DNA of 24,285 nt, taken from the NCBI GenBank assembly GCA_934643865.1, contig CAKUCX010000052.1:1-24285 (forward strand), in the 5' to 3' direction. Origin of the DNA: an uncultured Kiritimatiellota bacterium. Its GTDB lineage: Bacteria > Verrucomicrobiota > Kiritimatiellia > RFP12 > UBA1067. Of this stretch, positions 1 to 7,778 are shown piece by piece. A program made the position numbers and the translations under genes. Under the pieces are notes generated by a model that was not told where the DNA came from, made no database searches, and saw only the letters and a list, made by a program, of their open reading frames with translations. The stretch's first letter is position 1. The number at the start of each line of letters is the position of its first letter.

Positions 1-232
1 CCTGCGGCCGCCGCGCTTGCCGCGCCGCGCCGCCGCCTTCCTTCTTCTGCGCGCCGTCCTGCTGCGGCGTCTTCTCACCGCCGCGCCGGCCGCGCTTGCC
101 GCGTCCGCCGCGCTTGCCGCGCCCGCCGCCGCCCTTCTTCTGCGCCGCGGCACCCGGCCGGCCCTTCTGCGCGGACGGCTCCTTCTTCCCGGCGACCAGC
201 GCCGCCAGCTTCTTCAGAAAACCAAATGCCAT
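1..232 (-). CDS. N-terminal part of a basic Gly/Arg/Lys-rich protein, runs off the left edge
   Basis: The frame opens with ATG at 232 and stays open for 77 codons to the window edge. A GGAGAAGAG ribosome binding site sits just upstream of the start. The protein begins MAFGFLKKLAALVAGKK, a short amphipathic start, and then becomes a low-complexity tail dominated by Gly, Arg, Lys, Gln and Ala with KRGGRGKRGRRGG-like clusters. Such RGG-like basic stretches usually bind RNA. Some bacterial DEAD-box helicases carry a similar N-terminal extension, so a helicase body could follow to the left, but nothing of it is visible. It lies 97 bp downstream of rpsI on the same strand and may belong to that operon. 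An imperfect hairpin (299-318, GGTGG/CCACC) lies in the gap. The reading frame is convincing; the function is a guess. Confidence 0.6.
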   Translation of the reverse strand, partial: MAFGFLKKLAALVAGKKEPSAQKGRPGAAAQKKGGGGRGKRGGRGKRGRRGGEKTPQQDGAQKKEGGGAARQARRPQ

Positions 233-329
233 GTCTCTTCTCCGAAAACAAGGGGCCGCGCGTGGAAGGAGAACTCCCGCGGCGGCCCGTCGTGCTGCGG
301 TGGCCAAGTCGGCCCACCGACGAATGCGG

Positions 330-779
330 TTAACGCTTCGAGAACTGGAAGCGCTTGCGGGCGCCCGGCTGGCCGGGCTTTTTGCGCTCCTTCATGCGGC
401 TGTCGCGGGTCAGGCAGCCGGCCTTCTTGAGGGCCGCGCGGTACTCCGACTCCTCGCGCTCGGGCGCGCCGTTCGCGGCCGGGATCGTGACCTTGGCGCC
501 GGCCGCCTCGATCGCGCGGGCGAGGCCGTGGCGGATCGCGCCGGCCTGGCCGGAGCAGCCGCCGCCCTTGGCGAACGCCACGACGTCGACCTTGGCGAGG
601 TCGAAGCCGCTGATCGCGACGGGCTGCTTGAGGTAGTCGCGGAGTGCCTCGGAGGTGATGTACGCCTCAAGGGCGACCTTGTTGACCATCCACCTGCCTT
701 CGCCTGGAACGAGCATCACGTGCGCGCAGGCGGTCTTCCGGCGGCCGGTCCCAGTGGAAATAACCTTCTTCGTAGCCAT
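330..779 (-). CDS. rpsI: 30S ribosomal protein S9 (uS9)
   Basis: This is a 149-residue small-subunit ribosomal protein that contacts tRNA at the P site through its C-terminal tail. Family hallmarks are plain: GRRKTACAHV near the N-terminus, KGGGCSGQAGAIRHGLARAI in the middle, and the end LTRDSRMKERKKPGQPGARK followed by QFSKR. The ATG at 779 is preceded by AAGGAG at a good distance and lies 14 bp after the rplM stop, so the pair is almost certainly cotranscribed in the usual L13-S9 order. The protein is longer than the typical ~130 residues, because the segment between the RHGLARAI helix and the LTRD motif carries about 15 extra residues (VTIPAANGAPEREESEY). Confidence 0.97.
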   Translation of the reverse strand: MATKKVISTGTGRRKTACAHVMLVPGEGRWMVNKVALEAYITSEALRDYLKQPVAISGFDLAKVDVVAFAKGGGCSGQAGAIRHGLARAIEAAGAKVTIPAANGAPEREESEYRAALKKAGCLTRDSRMKERKKPGQPGARKRFQFSKR

Positions 780-793
780 TTCTCGAAATCTCC

Positions 794-1234
794 TTAGAGC
801 GTGATCGTTTCGGGCTTCTGGGACTTGAGCATGCCCGCGTCGGCTTCGCCCGCGAAGACCTTGACGCGCGTCATCATCTTGCGCGCGATCGTGTTCTTCG
901 GGAGCATGCCCCACACGGCCTCCAGGATCATGCGGTCGGGGTGCTTGGCGCGCATCTCGGCGGCCGAGAAGCGCTTCAGGCCGTCCCGGTAGCCGGAGTA
1001 GCGCTGGTATTCCTTCTGCTCTTCCTTCTTGCCCGTGAGCTTCACTTGCGCGGCGTTCGTGACGATGACGAACGCGCCGGCATCGACCGACGGGTCGAAC
1101 GCGGGCGTGTCCTTCGCGCGGAGCTTGTTGGCGACGACGACCGCGAGGCGGCCGAGAACCTGGTCCTTCGCGTCCACGAGGAACCACTTGCGGTCGGTGC
1201 CGGGGTTCGCGGGACGGGTGCTTTTCTGCAGCAT
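794..1234 (-). CDS. rplM: 50S ribosomal protein L13 (uL13)
   Basis: This 146-residue protein binds 23S rRNA early in large-subunit assembly. Recognisable stretches are RKWFLVDAKDQVLGRLA, the VTNAAQVKLTGKK strand with YQRYSGYRDGLKR after it, and AVWGMLPKNTIARKMM. The start is the ATG at 1234 (MLQKSTRPANP), with GGAAGAG about nine bases upstream. A longer in-frame opening exists but would place the ribosome site inside the coding region. The gene is first in an rplM-rpsI operon and has a leader of about 118 nt with two hairpins. Confidence 0.97.
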   Translation of the reverse strand: MLQKSTRPANPGTDRKWFLVDAKDQVLGRLAVVVANKLRAKDTPAFDPSVDAGAFVIVTNAAQVKLTGKKEEQKEYQRYSGYRDGLKRFSAAEMRAKHPDRMILEAVWGMLPKNTIARKMMTRVKVFAGEADAGMLKSQKPETITL

Positions 1235-1352
1235 CTCTATCTCTTCCTTGGTCTGTGGCTTTGCTCCCCCGCGAGGGGGGAATTTGTCCGTTTGCGCGCC
1301 CAAAACCCTTCGGGCGCGGGGAACCGACCTTGTCAGCCGATTCCGCGCTAGG
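1235..1352 (-). promoter_or_regulatory. rplM 5' leader with two hairpins, candidate L13 autoregulatory leader
   Basis: From the inferred transcription start near 1352 to the rplM ATG the RNA would be about 118 nt. It can fold a 7-bp stem (1295-1301 with 1312-1318, CGCGCCC/GGGCGCG, 10-nt loop). A 5-bp C/G stem follows (1266-1270 with 1275-1279, 4-nt loop), ending about 30 nt before the start codon. L13-binding leaders are known in other bacterial groups; assigning that role here is inference from position and structure only. Confidence 0.35.
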
Positions 1353-1358
1353 GAAGAT

Positions 1359-1367
1359 AGTTAACCA
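1359..1367 (-). promoter_or_regulatory. Extended -10 promoter of rplM-rpsI
   Basis: Minus-strand TGGTTAACT matches the extended -10 pattern TGNTANNNT loosely and resembles the other promoters in this window. No -35 box is evident. It sits between nspC and rplM, partly inside the T-run that follows nspC. Confidence 0.4.
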
Positions 1368-1396
1368 AAAAACCGGCGCCCTGTCAACCGAGGCGC
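1367..1396 (-). terminator. Weak intrinsic terminator after nspC
   Basis: On the minus strand GCGCC (1392-1396) can pair with GGCGC (1376-1380). The sequence CGG and six T residues (1367-1372) follow. The stem overlaps the last codons and stop of nspC. It has only five GC-rich pairs and an 11-nt loop, so it is a modest candidate. The T-run is shared with the rplM promoter. Confidence 0.4.
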
Positions 1397-2499
1397 GTCT
1401 TGAAGTCCTCGTAGCCGAAGGCGCGGAGCGTCCTGATGCGGCCCGCCTTCGTCCTGAGGGCGATCGCGGGGAGCGGCAGGCCGTTGAAGGTGTTGTTCTT
1501 GACCATCGTGTAGATCGCCATGTCCTCGAAGACGATCCGGTCGCCCGGCTTCAGGGGGCGGTCGAACGAGTAGTCGCCGATGACGTCGCCGGCGAGGCAC
1601 GTCGGCCCGCCGAGGCGGTACGTGTGGCGCTTCTCGCCCGCCTCGCCCGCGCCGGCGACGCGCGGCCGGTACGGCATTTCGAGGACGTCCGGCATGTGGC
1701 ACGCGGCGCTCGTGTCGAGGATGGCGAACGGATGACCGAAGTCGCCCACCTCCAGGACCGAGGCGACGAGCGTCCCCGCGTTGAGCGCGACGGCCTCGCC
1801 CGGCTCCAGGTAGACCTCCAGGTGCGGCCAGCGGCGGCGAAACGCCTTGAGCGTGGAGACGAGAAGGCGGATGTCGTAGCCCACGCGCGTGATGTGGTGC
1901 CCGCCGCCGAAGTTGACCCACGTCATCTTCGGCAGGAACGCGCCGAACGCCGCCTCGAAGCGTTCGAGGACGCGCGCGAAGACGTCCGCGCCCTGCTCGC
2001 AGAGCGCGTGGAAATGAAGTCCGTCGACGGCGGCGACCGTCTCGTCCGTCACGTAGGCGCGCGGCGTCCCGAGGCGCGAGTCGGGCGCGCAGGGGTTGTA
2101 GATCGCGTGTTCGACCTCGCTGTAAAGGGGATTCACGCGAAGCCCGGGCGAGACGCCTGCGCGTCGTGCGCGCGCGGCGAAGCGGGCGACCTGCGCCGGC
2201 GAGTTGAAGACGACGTGGTCGCAGACCTTCACGACCGCGCGGAAGTCGCCCTCCGTGAACGCGGGGCTGTAGACGTGGTTCTCGCGGCCCGGCATCGCCT
2301 CGGCGGCCAGGCGCGCCTCGAAGGGGCCGCTCGCCGTCGTGCCGTCCAGGTCGCGCGCGAGGAGCGGATACGTCTTCCAGCACGCATACGCCTTCTGCGC
2401 GAGAAGGACCTTCACGCCCGCGTCGCGGCGCACGCGGGCGAGGCGCGCGAGATTCCGCTCGAGCGCGGCCTCGTCGAGGAGGTAGTACGGCGTCTTCAC
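1384..2499 (-). CDS. nspC: Carboxynorspermidine/carboxyspermidine decarboxylase
   Basis: This 371-residue PLP-dependent fold-III decarboxylase removes CO2 from carboxy(nor)spermidine, the last step of the alternative polyamine pathway. It shows the N-terminal TPYYLLDEAALERNL, the PLP-lysine segment VLLAQKAYACWKTYP (Lys36), VNFGGGHHIT, a YLEPGEAVALNAG phosphate-binding stretch and the late GPTCLAGDVIGDY motif with the expected cysteine. Length fits the family. I chose the GTG at 2499: its first three bases overlap the stop of the upstream gene as GTGA, GAAGGTG lies just upstream, and homology begins immediately. Coupling to the dehydrogenase gene gives a two-gene polyamine operon. Confidence 0.9.
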   Translation of the reverse strand: MKTPYYLLDEAALERNLARLARVRRDAGVKVLLAQKAYACWKTYPLLARDLDGTTASGPFEARLAAEAMPGRENHVYSPAFTEGDFRAVVKVCDHVVFNSPAQVARFAARARRAGVSPGLRVNPLYSEVEHAIYNPCAPDSRLGTPRAYVTDETVAAVDGLHFHALCEQGADVFARVLERFEAAFGAFLPKMTWVNFGGGHHITRVGYDIRLLVSTLKAFRRRWPHLEVYLEPGEAVALNAGTLVASVLEVGDFGHPFAILDTSAACHMPDVLEMPYRPRVAGAGEAGEKRHTYRLGGPTCLAGDVIGDYSFDRPLKPGDRIVFEDMAIYTMVKNNTFNGLPLPAIALRTKAGRIRTLRAFGYEDFKTRLG

Positions 2500-3779
2500 G
2501 GCACCTTCACGGGATCGAAGCGCTCCTGCCACGGGAGGCCCTGCGCGTTCAGCTCGGCCATGAACGGGTCGGGGGCGAACTCCTCGCACGTGTGGACGCC
2601 CGGCGTCGCCCACGCCCCCTCCAGGAACAGCTTCGCGCCGATCATCGCGGGTACGCCCGTCGTGTAGCTGATCGCCTGCGAGCCGACCTCGGCGTAGCAG
2701 GCCTGGTGGTCGCAGACGTTGTAGACGTAGTAGTCGACCGCCTTGCCGTCCTTGAGGCCGTGGAAGATGCAGCCGATGTTCGTCTTCCCCTTCGTGCGCG
2801 GGCCGAGGGTCGCGGGGTCGGGGAGGAGCGCCTTCAGGAACTCGATGGGGACGATCTTCTGGCCCTTGAAGTCGATGGGGTCGATGCGCGTGAGGCCCAC
2901 GTTCTCAAGGCACTTCAGGTGCGTGAGGTAGCTCTCGCCGAACGTCATGAAGAAGCGGATGCGCCGGATGCCCTTCAGGTTGCAGCCCAGAGACTCGAGC
3001 TCCTCGTGGTGAAGGAGGTACATGTCCTTCTTCCCGACCTGGTCGAAGACGTATTCGCGCTTGATCGCCATGGGGGCCGTCTCGACCCAGTAGCCCTTCG
3101 CGAAGGCCTTGCGGACCTCGACGGGGACTTCGGGCCTGTCCGTCGCAGGGTCAGCCACCCAATAGCTGCCCTTCGCCGCGACCTCGCGGATGTTGATCTC
3201 CGGGTTGAAGTTCGTCGCGAAGGGGTAGCCGTGGTCGCCGCCGTTGCAGTCGAGGATGTCGAGGGTCTCGATCGTGTCGAAGTAGTGCCGCTGCGCGTAG
3301 GCCGCGAAGACCTGCGTGACGCCGGGGTCGAAGCCGCAGCCGAGGATCGCCGTGAGGCCCGCCTTCTCGAACCGCTCGCGGTAGGCCCACTGCCACGAGT
3401 ACTCGAAGTGCGCCTCGTCCGGCGGCTCGTAGTTCGCCGTGTCGAGGTAGCTGACGCCGGCGGCGAGGCAGGCGTCCATGATCGCGAGGTCCTGGTAGGG
3501 GAGCGCGATGTTCATGACGAGGTCCGGCTTGAAGTCGCGGATGAGCGCCGTCAGGCGCGGCACGTCCATCGCGTCGACCTGCGCGGTGGAGAGCCGTGTC
3601 GTCGCGCCCTTCTCGGCGAACCACGGTCGCGCCTCGATGCCGGCCTTGAGCGCCTTGCAGCGCGCCTCGGTGCGCGAGGCGACGAGGACCTCGCCGAACG
3701 TCTCGGGGTTGCGGCACATCTTCGCCGCCGCGACGCCGGCGACCCCGCCCGCGCCAATGAGCAAAACCTTCTTCGCCAT
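2496..3779 (-). CDS. Carboxynorspermidine/carboxyspermidine dehydrogenase (saccharopine dehydrogenase family)
   Basis: This NADPH-dependent enzyme of 427 residues condenses aspartate semialdehyde with diaminopropane or putrescine, making the substrate of NspC. The N-terminus MAKKVLLIGAGGVAGVAAAK holds the Rossmann loop (about residues 9-15). DLVMNIALPYQDLAIMDACL and SYLDTANYEPPDEAHF follow, then GCGFDPGVTQVFAAYAQRH and CNGGDHGYPFATNFNPEINI. The ATG at 3779 has AGAAAGGA upstream. Its TGA overlaps the nspC GTG. Which diamine is used cannot be told from sequence. An extended -10 lies 53-61 bp upstream of the ATG. Confidence 0.9.
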   Translation of the reverse strand: MAKKVLLIGAGGVAGVAAAKMCRNPETFGEVLVASRTEARCKALKAGIEARPWFAEKGATTRLSTAQVDAMDVPRLTALIRDFKPDLVMNIALPYQDLAIMDACLAAGVSYLDTANYEPPDEAHFEYSWQWAYRERFEKAGLTAILGCGFDPGVTQVFAAYAQRHYFDTIETLDILDCNGGDHGYPFATNFNPEINIREVAAKGSYWVADPATDRPEVPVEVRKAFAKGYWVETAPMAIKREYVFDQVGKKDMYLLHHEELESLGCNLKGIRRIRFFMTFGESYLTHLKCLENVGLTRIDPIDFKGQKIVPIEFLKALLPDPATLGPRTKGKTNIGCIFHGLKDGKAVDYYVYNVCDHQACYAEVGSQAISYTTGVPAMIGAKLFLEGAWATPGVHTCEEFAPDPFMAELNAQGLPWQERFDPVKVP

Positions 3780-3831
3780 GTCCGTTTCCTTTCTCCGTGG
3801 ATTAGCCTGAAGCCGGCCGGCCAGACGCGGC

Positions 3832-3840
3832 AGTATACCA
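3832..3840 (-). promoter_or_regulatory. Extended -10 promoter of the polyamine operon
   Basis: Minus-strand TGGTATACT. It gives a predicted start near 3825 and a leader of about 45 nt. There is no recognisable -35. The identical nonamer drives the divergent plus-strand operon. Confidence 0.6.
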
Positions 3841-3957
3841 AAAACCGCGCGCCGAAGCGGACGTTCGCGAACGGCTGCGTTCGAATCGCCCCTTGCCGCA
3901 GGAGAAGAGACCGTCATCCCCTCCGGGCCGCGCCTCCCCGCCGCGCGCCTTGGGATG

Positions 3958-3966
3958 TGGTATACT
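3958..3966 (+). promoter_or_regulatory. Extended -10 promoter of the leader ORF-EamA-birA operon
   Basis: TGGTATACT on the plus strand, about 34 bp upstream of the 19-codon leader ORF. It is identical to the divergent promoter at 3832-3840. Together they delimit a ~120-bp divergent promoter region with no other gene. Confidence 0.6.
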
Positions 3967-3999
3967 TTCACCTTCATCAACGGAGTCAGGAAAGGACGC

Positions 4000-4059
4000 A
4001 TGAAGAAGACGGCGAGGACGGGCGCGGGCATACGGGCGGGGAGGACGCAGATGCCATGA
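4000..4059 (+). CDS. 19-residue leader ORF overlapping the EamA start
   Basis: ATG at 4000 is preceded by GGAAAGG at ideal spacing. The frame reads MKKTARTGAGIRAGRTQMP and stops with the TGA at 4057-4059. That TGA overlaps the EamA ATG as ATGA. The peptide is rich in Arg, Lys, Thr and Gly and has no resemblance to a known protein. Its own ribosome site, closeness to the promoter and coupled stop suggest a leader peptide or coupling ORF that sets translation of the transporter. Proof that it is translated is lacking. Confidence 0.5.
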   Translation: MKKTARTGAGIRAGRTQMP

Positions 4060-4952
4060 CGAACCTGCGGCGCAAGGCCGTGGGCGTCGCGCTCGTGGGC
4101 GTGAGCGTGGCGGCGTTCGCCGCCACGTTCGTGGTGGGCGCGGCACTCACGCGCGTGGACGGCATCTCGCCGGAGGTGCTGTCCTTTCTGCGCTTCGTCG
4201 TCGCGGGCGGCGCGATGCTTGCGTGGGAGGCGCGCGCGGAGACGGGTCGGCGGCGGCTCTTCACGGAGCCGACACGCCGGGACTGGCTGCTCTTCGCGAC
4301 GCTCGGGCCCGTGGGGACGAGCGTGATGGCGTGGTGCGTCTTCATGGGCTGCGCGCGCGTGTCAACGGCGAACGCCTCGATGGCGGACGCGCTTGCGCCG
4401 CTCATGATCTTCGCGCTCTCGGCCCTCCACACGCGGCGCGTGACGGCGCTCCAGGCGCTCGGCGTCCTCTTCGGCTTCGCGGGCGCGCTCCTCGTGATCG
4501 GCATCGTGAACCGCGACGGCCTCGCCCTCTCCGCGTATTCGACGGGCGACGTCTACATCTTCTTCGCGGCGGCGACGTGGGCGTTCTACTCCGTCTACGG
4601 GCGCGCGAACATCACGCGCCTCGGCGCGGGGCCCTACACGGCCTGGACGATGCTCTTCGGGGCGGCGGCGATCGGCCTCGTGCTGCCGTTCGGCGCTTTC
4701 ACCTGGCCCACGACGCTCCACGCCTGGGCGCTCGTCGCGACGCTCGGCGTCGTTTGCACCCTGCTGCCGTTCTGGGCGTGGAACGCGGCGCAGCGCTACC
4801 TACCCCTCTCGACGCTCGGCGTGAGCGCCTACTTCACGCCCGTCTTCGCCGTCGCGCTCGCGGCGGTCTTCCTCGGCGAGCGCGCGACGGCGCTCCAGTG
4901 GCTCGGCGTCGGGCTCGTCTCGGCGAGCGCCCTTGTGGAGGGCCGGTGTTGA
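4056..4952 (+). CDS. EamA/DMT-family transporter
   Basis: This is a 298-residue inner-membrane protein with about ten hydrophobic helices arranged as two EamA halves, the family's usual size. The first half contains FAATFVVGAALTRVDGISPE and FLRFVVAGGAML. The second has YIFFAAATWAFYSVYGR and ends with YFTPVFAVALAAVFLGERAT, a typical DMT signature. The ATG at 4056 has GGGGAGG nine bases upstream, lying within the preceding 19-codon ORF. Its stop overlaps the birA start. DMT proteins export or import small metabolites such as amino acids or vitamins. Being next to birA invites a biotin link, but substrate cannot be read from the sequence. Confidence 0.85.
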   Translation: MTNLRRKAVGVALVGVSVAAFAATFVVGAALTRVDGISPEVLSFLRFVVAGGAMLAWEARAETGRRRLFTEPTRRDWLLFATLGPVGTSVMAWCVFMGCARVSTANASMADALAPLMIFALSALHTRRVTALQALGVLFGFAGALLVIGIVNRDGLALSAYSTGDVYIFFAAATWAFYSVYGRANITRLGAGPYTAWTMLFGAAAIGLVLPFGAFTWPTTLHAWALVATLGVVCTLLPFWAWNAAQRYLPLSTLGVSAYFTPVFAVALAAVFLGERATALQWLGVGLVSASALVEGRC

Positions 4953-5731
4953 TCTTCCGCATCCACCATGCGGCGGTGACGGCCTCGACGAACCTGGACG
5001 CGCGCGCGGGTACGCACGGCGACGTGTACACGGCGGACGCGCAGACGGCGGGGCGCGGGCGCCTCGACCATCGCTGGCTCTCGGCGCCGGGGGCGAACCT
5101 GATTCTGAGCGCCGTCTTCGACGTGGCGGGCCTCGCGCCCGAACAGGTCGCGACGTTTCCCCTCGTCGTCGGTCTTGCGGCCCATACCGCCGTCTCCCGC
5201 ATGCTCGCCACCGTGCCGGACGTGCCGCCCGTGCGCCTCAAGTGGCCGAACGACCTCCTCGTGGGCGGGCGCAAGATCGCGGGCATCCTCTGCGAACGCC
5301 ATGCGGACGCCGTGATCGCGGGCGTGGGCGTGAACGTGAACGAAACGGCCTTCCCGCCGGAGATCGCCGCGCGCGCGACGTCGCTCGCGGCCGTGCGCGG
5401 CGCGGCGGAGGCGGCGGGCGTCGTGCGCCTCAGGGATGCGCTTCTGGAGGAACTGGGCGCGCGGTACGGGACGTGGCGCGCGGAGGGGTTCGCGGCGTTC
5501 CAGGCACACTACGCCGCCGTGGATTGGCTGAAGGGGCGAAGGGTCGCCGTCCGGCAGACGGACGACGACGCGGCGCCGCTCGTGGGCCTGTGCGCGGGCG
5601 TGCAGGTGGACGGCACGCTGCTGGTGGGCGGCACGCCCGTCTTCGCCGGCGAGGCGCATGTCGTGGGTGTGGGCGACGGCTGTTCTTTTGACGTTGGATG
5701 CAACGTGGAAACGAAAGGAGACGAACGATGA
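4949..5731 (+). CDS. birA: Biotin--[acetyl-CoA-carboxylase] ligase, class I (no DNA-binding domain)
   Basis: This enzyme of about 260 residues makes biotinyl-AMP and attaches biotin to the carboxylase carrier protein. Motifs are TASTN (residues 11-15), the biotin/ATP loop AGRGRLDHRWLSAPGANL (34 onward), KWPNDL (98-103), GRKIAGILCE (107-116, with the lysine that contacts the acyl phosphate) and GVGVNVN. The N-terminal helix-turn-helix of repressor-type BirA is absent, so it is a ligase only. The likely start is TTG at 4949, seven bases after GGAGG and overlapping the EamA stop as TTGA. GTG at 4946 is an alternative. The 3' end overlaps the next gene as ATGA. Confidence 0.92.
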   Translation: MIFRIHHAAVTASTNLDARAGTHGDVYTADAQTAGRGRLDHRWLSAPGANLILSAVFDVAGLAPEQVATFPLVVGLAAHTAVSRMLATVPDVPPVRLKWPNDLLVGGRKIAGILCERHADAVIAGVGVNVNETAFPPEIAARATSLAAVRGAAEAAGVVRLRDALLEELGARYGTWRAEGFAAFQAHYAAVDWLKGRRVAVRQTDDDAAPLVGLCAGVQVDGTLLVGGTPVFAGEAHVVGVGDGCSFDVGCNVETKGDER

Positions 5732-7761
5732 GGAAGTTGAAGCTGATGTTGGCGACGCTGGGCGTCGCGACGATGATGGCGGGGGGCGTGCCGGGGGCGG
5801 CCTGCGCGCCGGGCGGAACGTGTCCCGCGCCCGCGCTGGAGCGGGCCGACACCTTCCTGCCGTCGGGCAAGATGGCGCTTGGCGCGAACTACTGGGCGAG
5901 CCACGCCGCCACCGAGATGTGGCGCAAGTGGGATGCGAAGGCGGTGGAGGAGGATCTGCGCGTCCTTGCCGCGAACGGCTTCAGGCTCCTGCGCGTCTTC
6001 CCGAACTGGGCCGACTTCCAGCCCATCCACGCCTGCTACCTGAGCGCGAACAACTTCGACAAGGTGAACGAGACGCGCCTCTTCGACGCCGAGGAGCCGC
6101 TGCCGGACACGCCGTGCGGGCGCGCGGGCGTGGACGAGCGGATGGTGGTGCGCTTCGAGGCGTTCTGCGACCTTGCCGAGAAGTACGGCATTCGCCTCAT
6201 CGTGCCGCTTTTGACGGGGCAGATGACGTTCCGCAACTACATCCCGCCGGCGCTCGCGAACCGCAACCCGTTCTCCGATCCGTATGCGCTCATGTGGGAG
6301 GGCCGCTATCTGGAGTGCATGGTCTCGCGGCTCAAGGCGAAGAAGGCGATCGTGGCGTGGGAGAGCGGCAACGAGGCGCGGATTCTCGGGAAGAGCGAGA
6401 ATGCGTTTCACTCCGAGGCGTGGCTGCGGTACGTCCACCAGACGATCCGCCTCGCCGACCCGTCGCGTCCCGTGATCGGCGTGGACGGTCTGGAGATCTC
6501 GCGCGAGACGCTGTGGCCGAGCGCGATGAACGCGGCGCTCTCGGACTACACGACGACCCATCCCTACGGCTTCTGGGGCGCCGTCTACAACGACGACTTC
6601 CTGAGCGTGCGCTCGACGACCTTCGCCGCCGCGCAGACCTACGCGCTCGCGCAGATCGGCGGCAAGCCCGCCTTCATCGAGGAACACGGCTCGCGCCGCC
6701 AGGAACAGGCCTCGCAGGCGAACGTGGCGAAGTATATGCGCAACATGCTCTGGAACAGCTGGGCCCTCGACTGCCGGGCGATGCTCTGGTGGTGCGCCTA
6801 CGACCAAACGGGGATGACGATCGCCCCCTACAACTGGCGGCAGCCGTGCGTGGAACTCGGCATCTTCAGGCGCGACCGCACGCCGTACCCGGCCGTCGGC
6901 GCGGCGAAGGCGTTCGCGGCGATGCAGGACGCCCTGCCCGTCGCGGGGCTTCCGAAGGCGAAGACCGAGGCCGTCGTCCTCACGACGGACCGCGACGTGC
7001 TCCACGCCTCCTACATCCTCGCGCGCCAAGCCGGCATCATGCCCCGCTTCGCGAACCCCGAGGAGAAGCTGCCCGATGCCTCCTGCTATTTCCTGCCCGA
7101 CGCGCACGGACGCGCGTATCTCACTGTCGAACGCTGGGAAGACCTCAAGGCCCGCGTGCGTGCGGGCGCGACGCTCTACCTCTCCTGGAACGACACGTTC
7201 CTCGACGCGATGGAGGAAGTGGGCGGCATCGAAATCGCCTACCGCCAGAGGACGGGCGGCCAGGACGTCTGCGATTTCGGCGACTTCAAGCTCCCTGTCG
7301 GCTACGCCGTCAAGCGCCGCTTCAACGCGCTGACCGCCGAGACGCTCGCGCGCAACCAGGCGGGCGAGGGCGTCTTCTTCCGCAACAGGTACGGCAAGGG
7401 GACGGTCTACGTCTTCATCCACAACTTCGAGAAGACCTCCTACGGGGCGAGCGGCAAGTACGAGGGCGACGCCTGGCGCGTGTGGGCGAAGGTGCGGCCC
7501 GTGAACCGGATCCTCAAGACGGGCGTCGCGAACGTGTTCGTCTCGGAACACTGCTTCGGCGGCGGACGCTGCGGCGTGGTGGTGGTGAACAACCGCGACG
7601 TGCCGTACGAGGGCACGCCCGAGATCTGGAAGAACTGGCGCGTGCGCCGGGTGGTCGTGGAGGATCCCGCGAATGCGTCCTTCATCGACGGAAAGCTGAA
7701 GATCGCGCCGTGCGCGGGCGTCCTCCTGTTCATGGCCAAGGACGGCGTGGACTGGCTCTGA
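5728..7761 (+). CDS. Exported glycoside hydrolase, clan GH-A type (GH5-like)
   Basis: A 677-residue protein with a signal peptide (charged start MRKLKLM, hydrophobic core, likely cleavage after about Ala27). Residues ~50-400 look like a TIM-barrel glycosidase. DLRVLAANGFRLLRVFPNWADF resembles early strands. IVAWESGNEARI contains the N215-E216 pair expected for the acid/base. PAFIEEHGSR holds Glu319, a fitting nucleophile. The region after ~420 (VVLTTDRDVLHASYILARQA onward) resembles the amidotransferase-like domain of some beta-galactosidases, followed by a small beta-rich tail. Substrate is unknown; mannan- or galactoside-type is plausible. ATG at 5728 has AAAGGAG upstream and overlaps the birA stop. 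A secreted hydrolase inside a housekeeping operon is odd. Confidence 0.75.
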   Translation: MRKLKLMLATLGVATMMAGGVPGAACAPGGTCPAPALERADTFLPSGKMALGANYWASHAATEMWRKWDAKAVEEDLRVLAANGFRLLRVFPNWADFQPIHACYLSANNFDKVNETRLFDAEEPLPDTPCGRAGVDERMVVRFEAFCDLAEKYGIRLIVPLLTGQMTFRNYIPPALANRNPFSDPYALMWEGRYLECMVSRLKAKKAIVAWESGNEARILGKSENAFHSEAWLRYVHQTIRLADPSRPVIGVDGLEISRETLWPSAMNAALSDYTTTHPYGFWGAVYNDDFLSVRSTTFAAAQTYALAQIGGKPAFIEEHGSRRQEQASQANVAKYMRNMLWNSWALDCRAMLWWCAYDQTGMTIAPYNWRQPCVELGIFRRDRTPYPAVGAAKAFAAMQDALPVAGLPKAKTEAVVLTTDRDVLHASYILARQAGIMPRFANPEEKLPDASCYFLPDAHGRAYLTVERWEDLKARVRAGATLYLSWNDTFLDAMEEVGGIEIAYRQRTGGQDVCDFGDFKLPVGYAVKRRFNALTAETLARNQAGEGVFFRNRYGKGTVYVFIHNFEKTSYGASGKYEGDAWRVWAKVRPVNRILKTGVANVFVSEHCFGGGRCGVVVVNNRDVPYEGTPEIWKNWRVRRVVVEDPANASFIDGKLKIAPCAGVLLFMAKDGVDWL

Positions 7762-7778
7762 GGCGGCTGGAATCGACC

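Noticed and set aside
1255..2667. A 470-codon plus-strand frame opposite nspC
   Set aside because: Shadow of nspC; no promoter or ribosome site and repetitive Arg/Val/Glu text.
5688..5715. A TTGACG -35-like box near the end of birA
   Set aside because: No suitable -10 follows, and the downstream gene overlaps birA by 4 bp.
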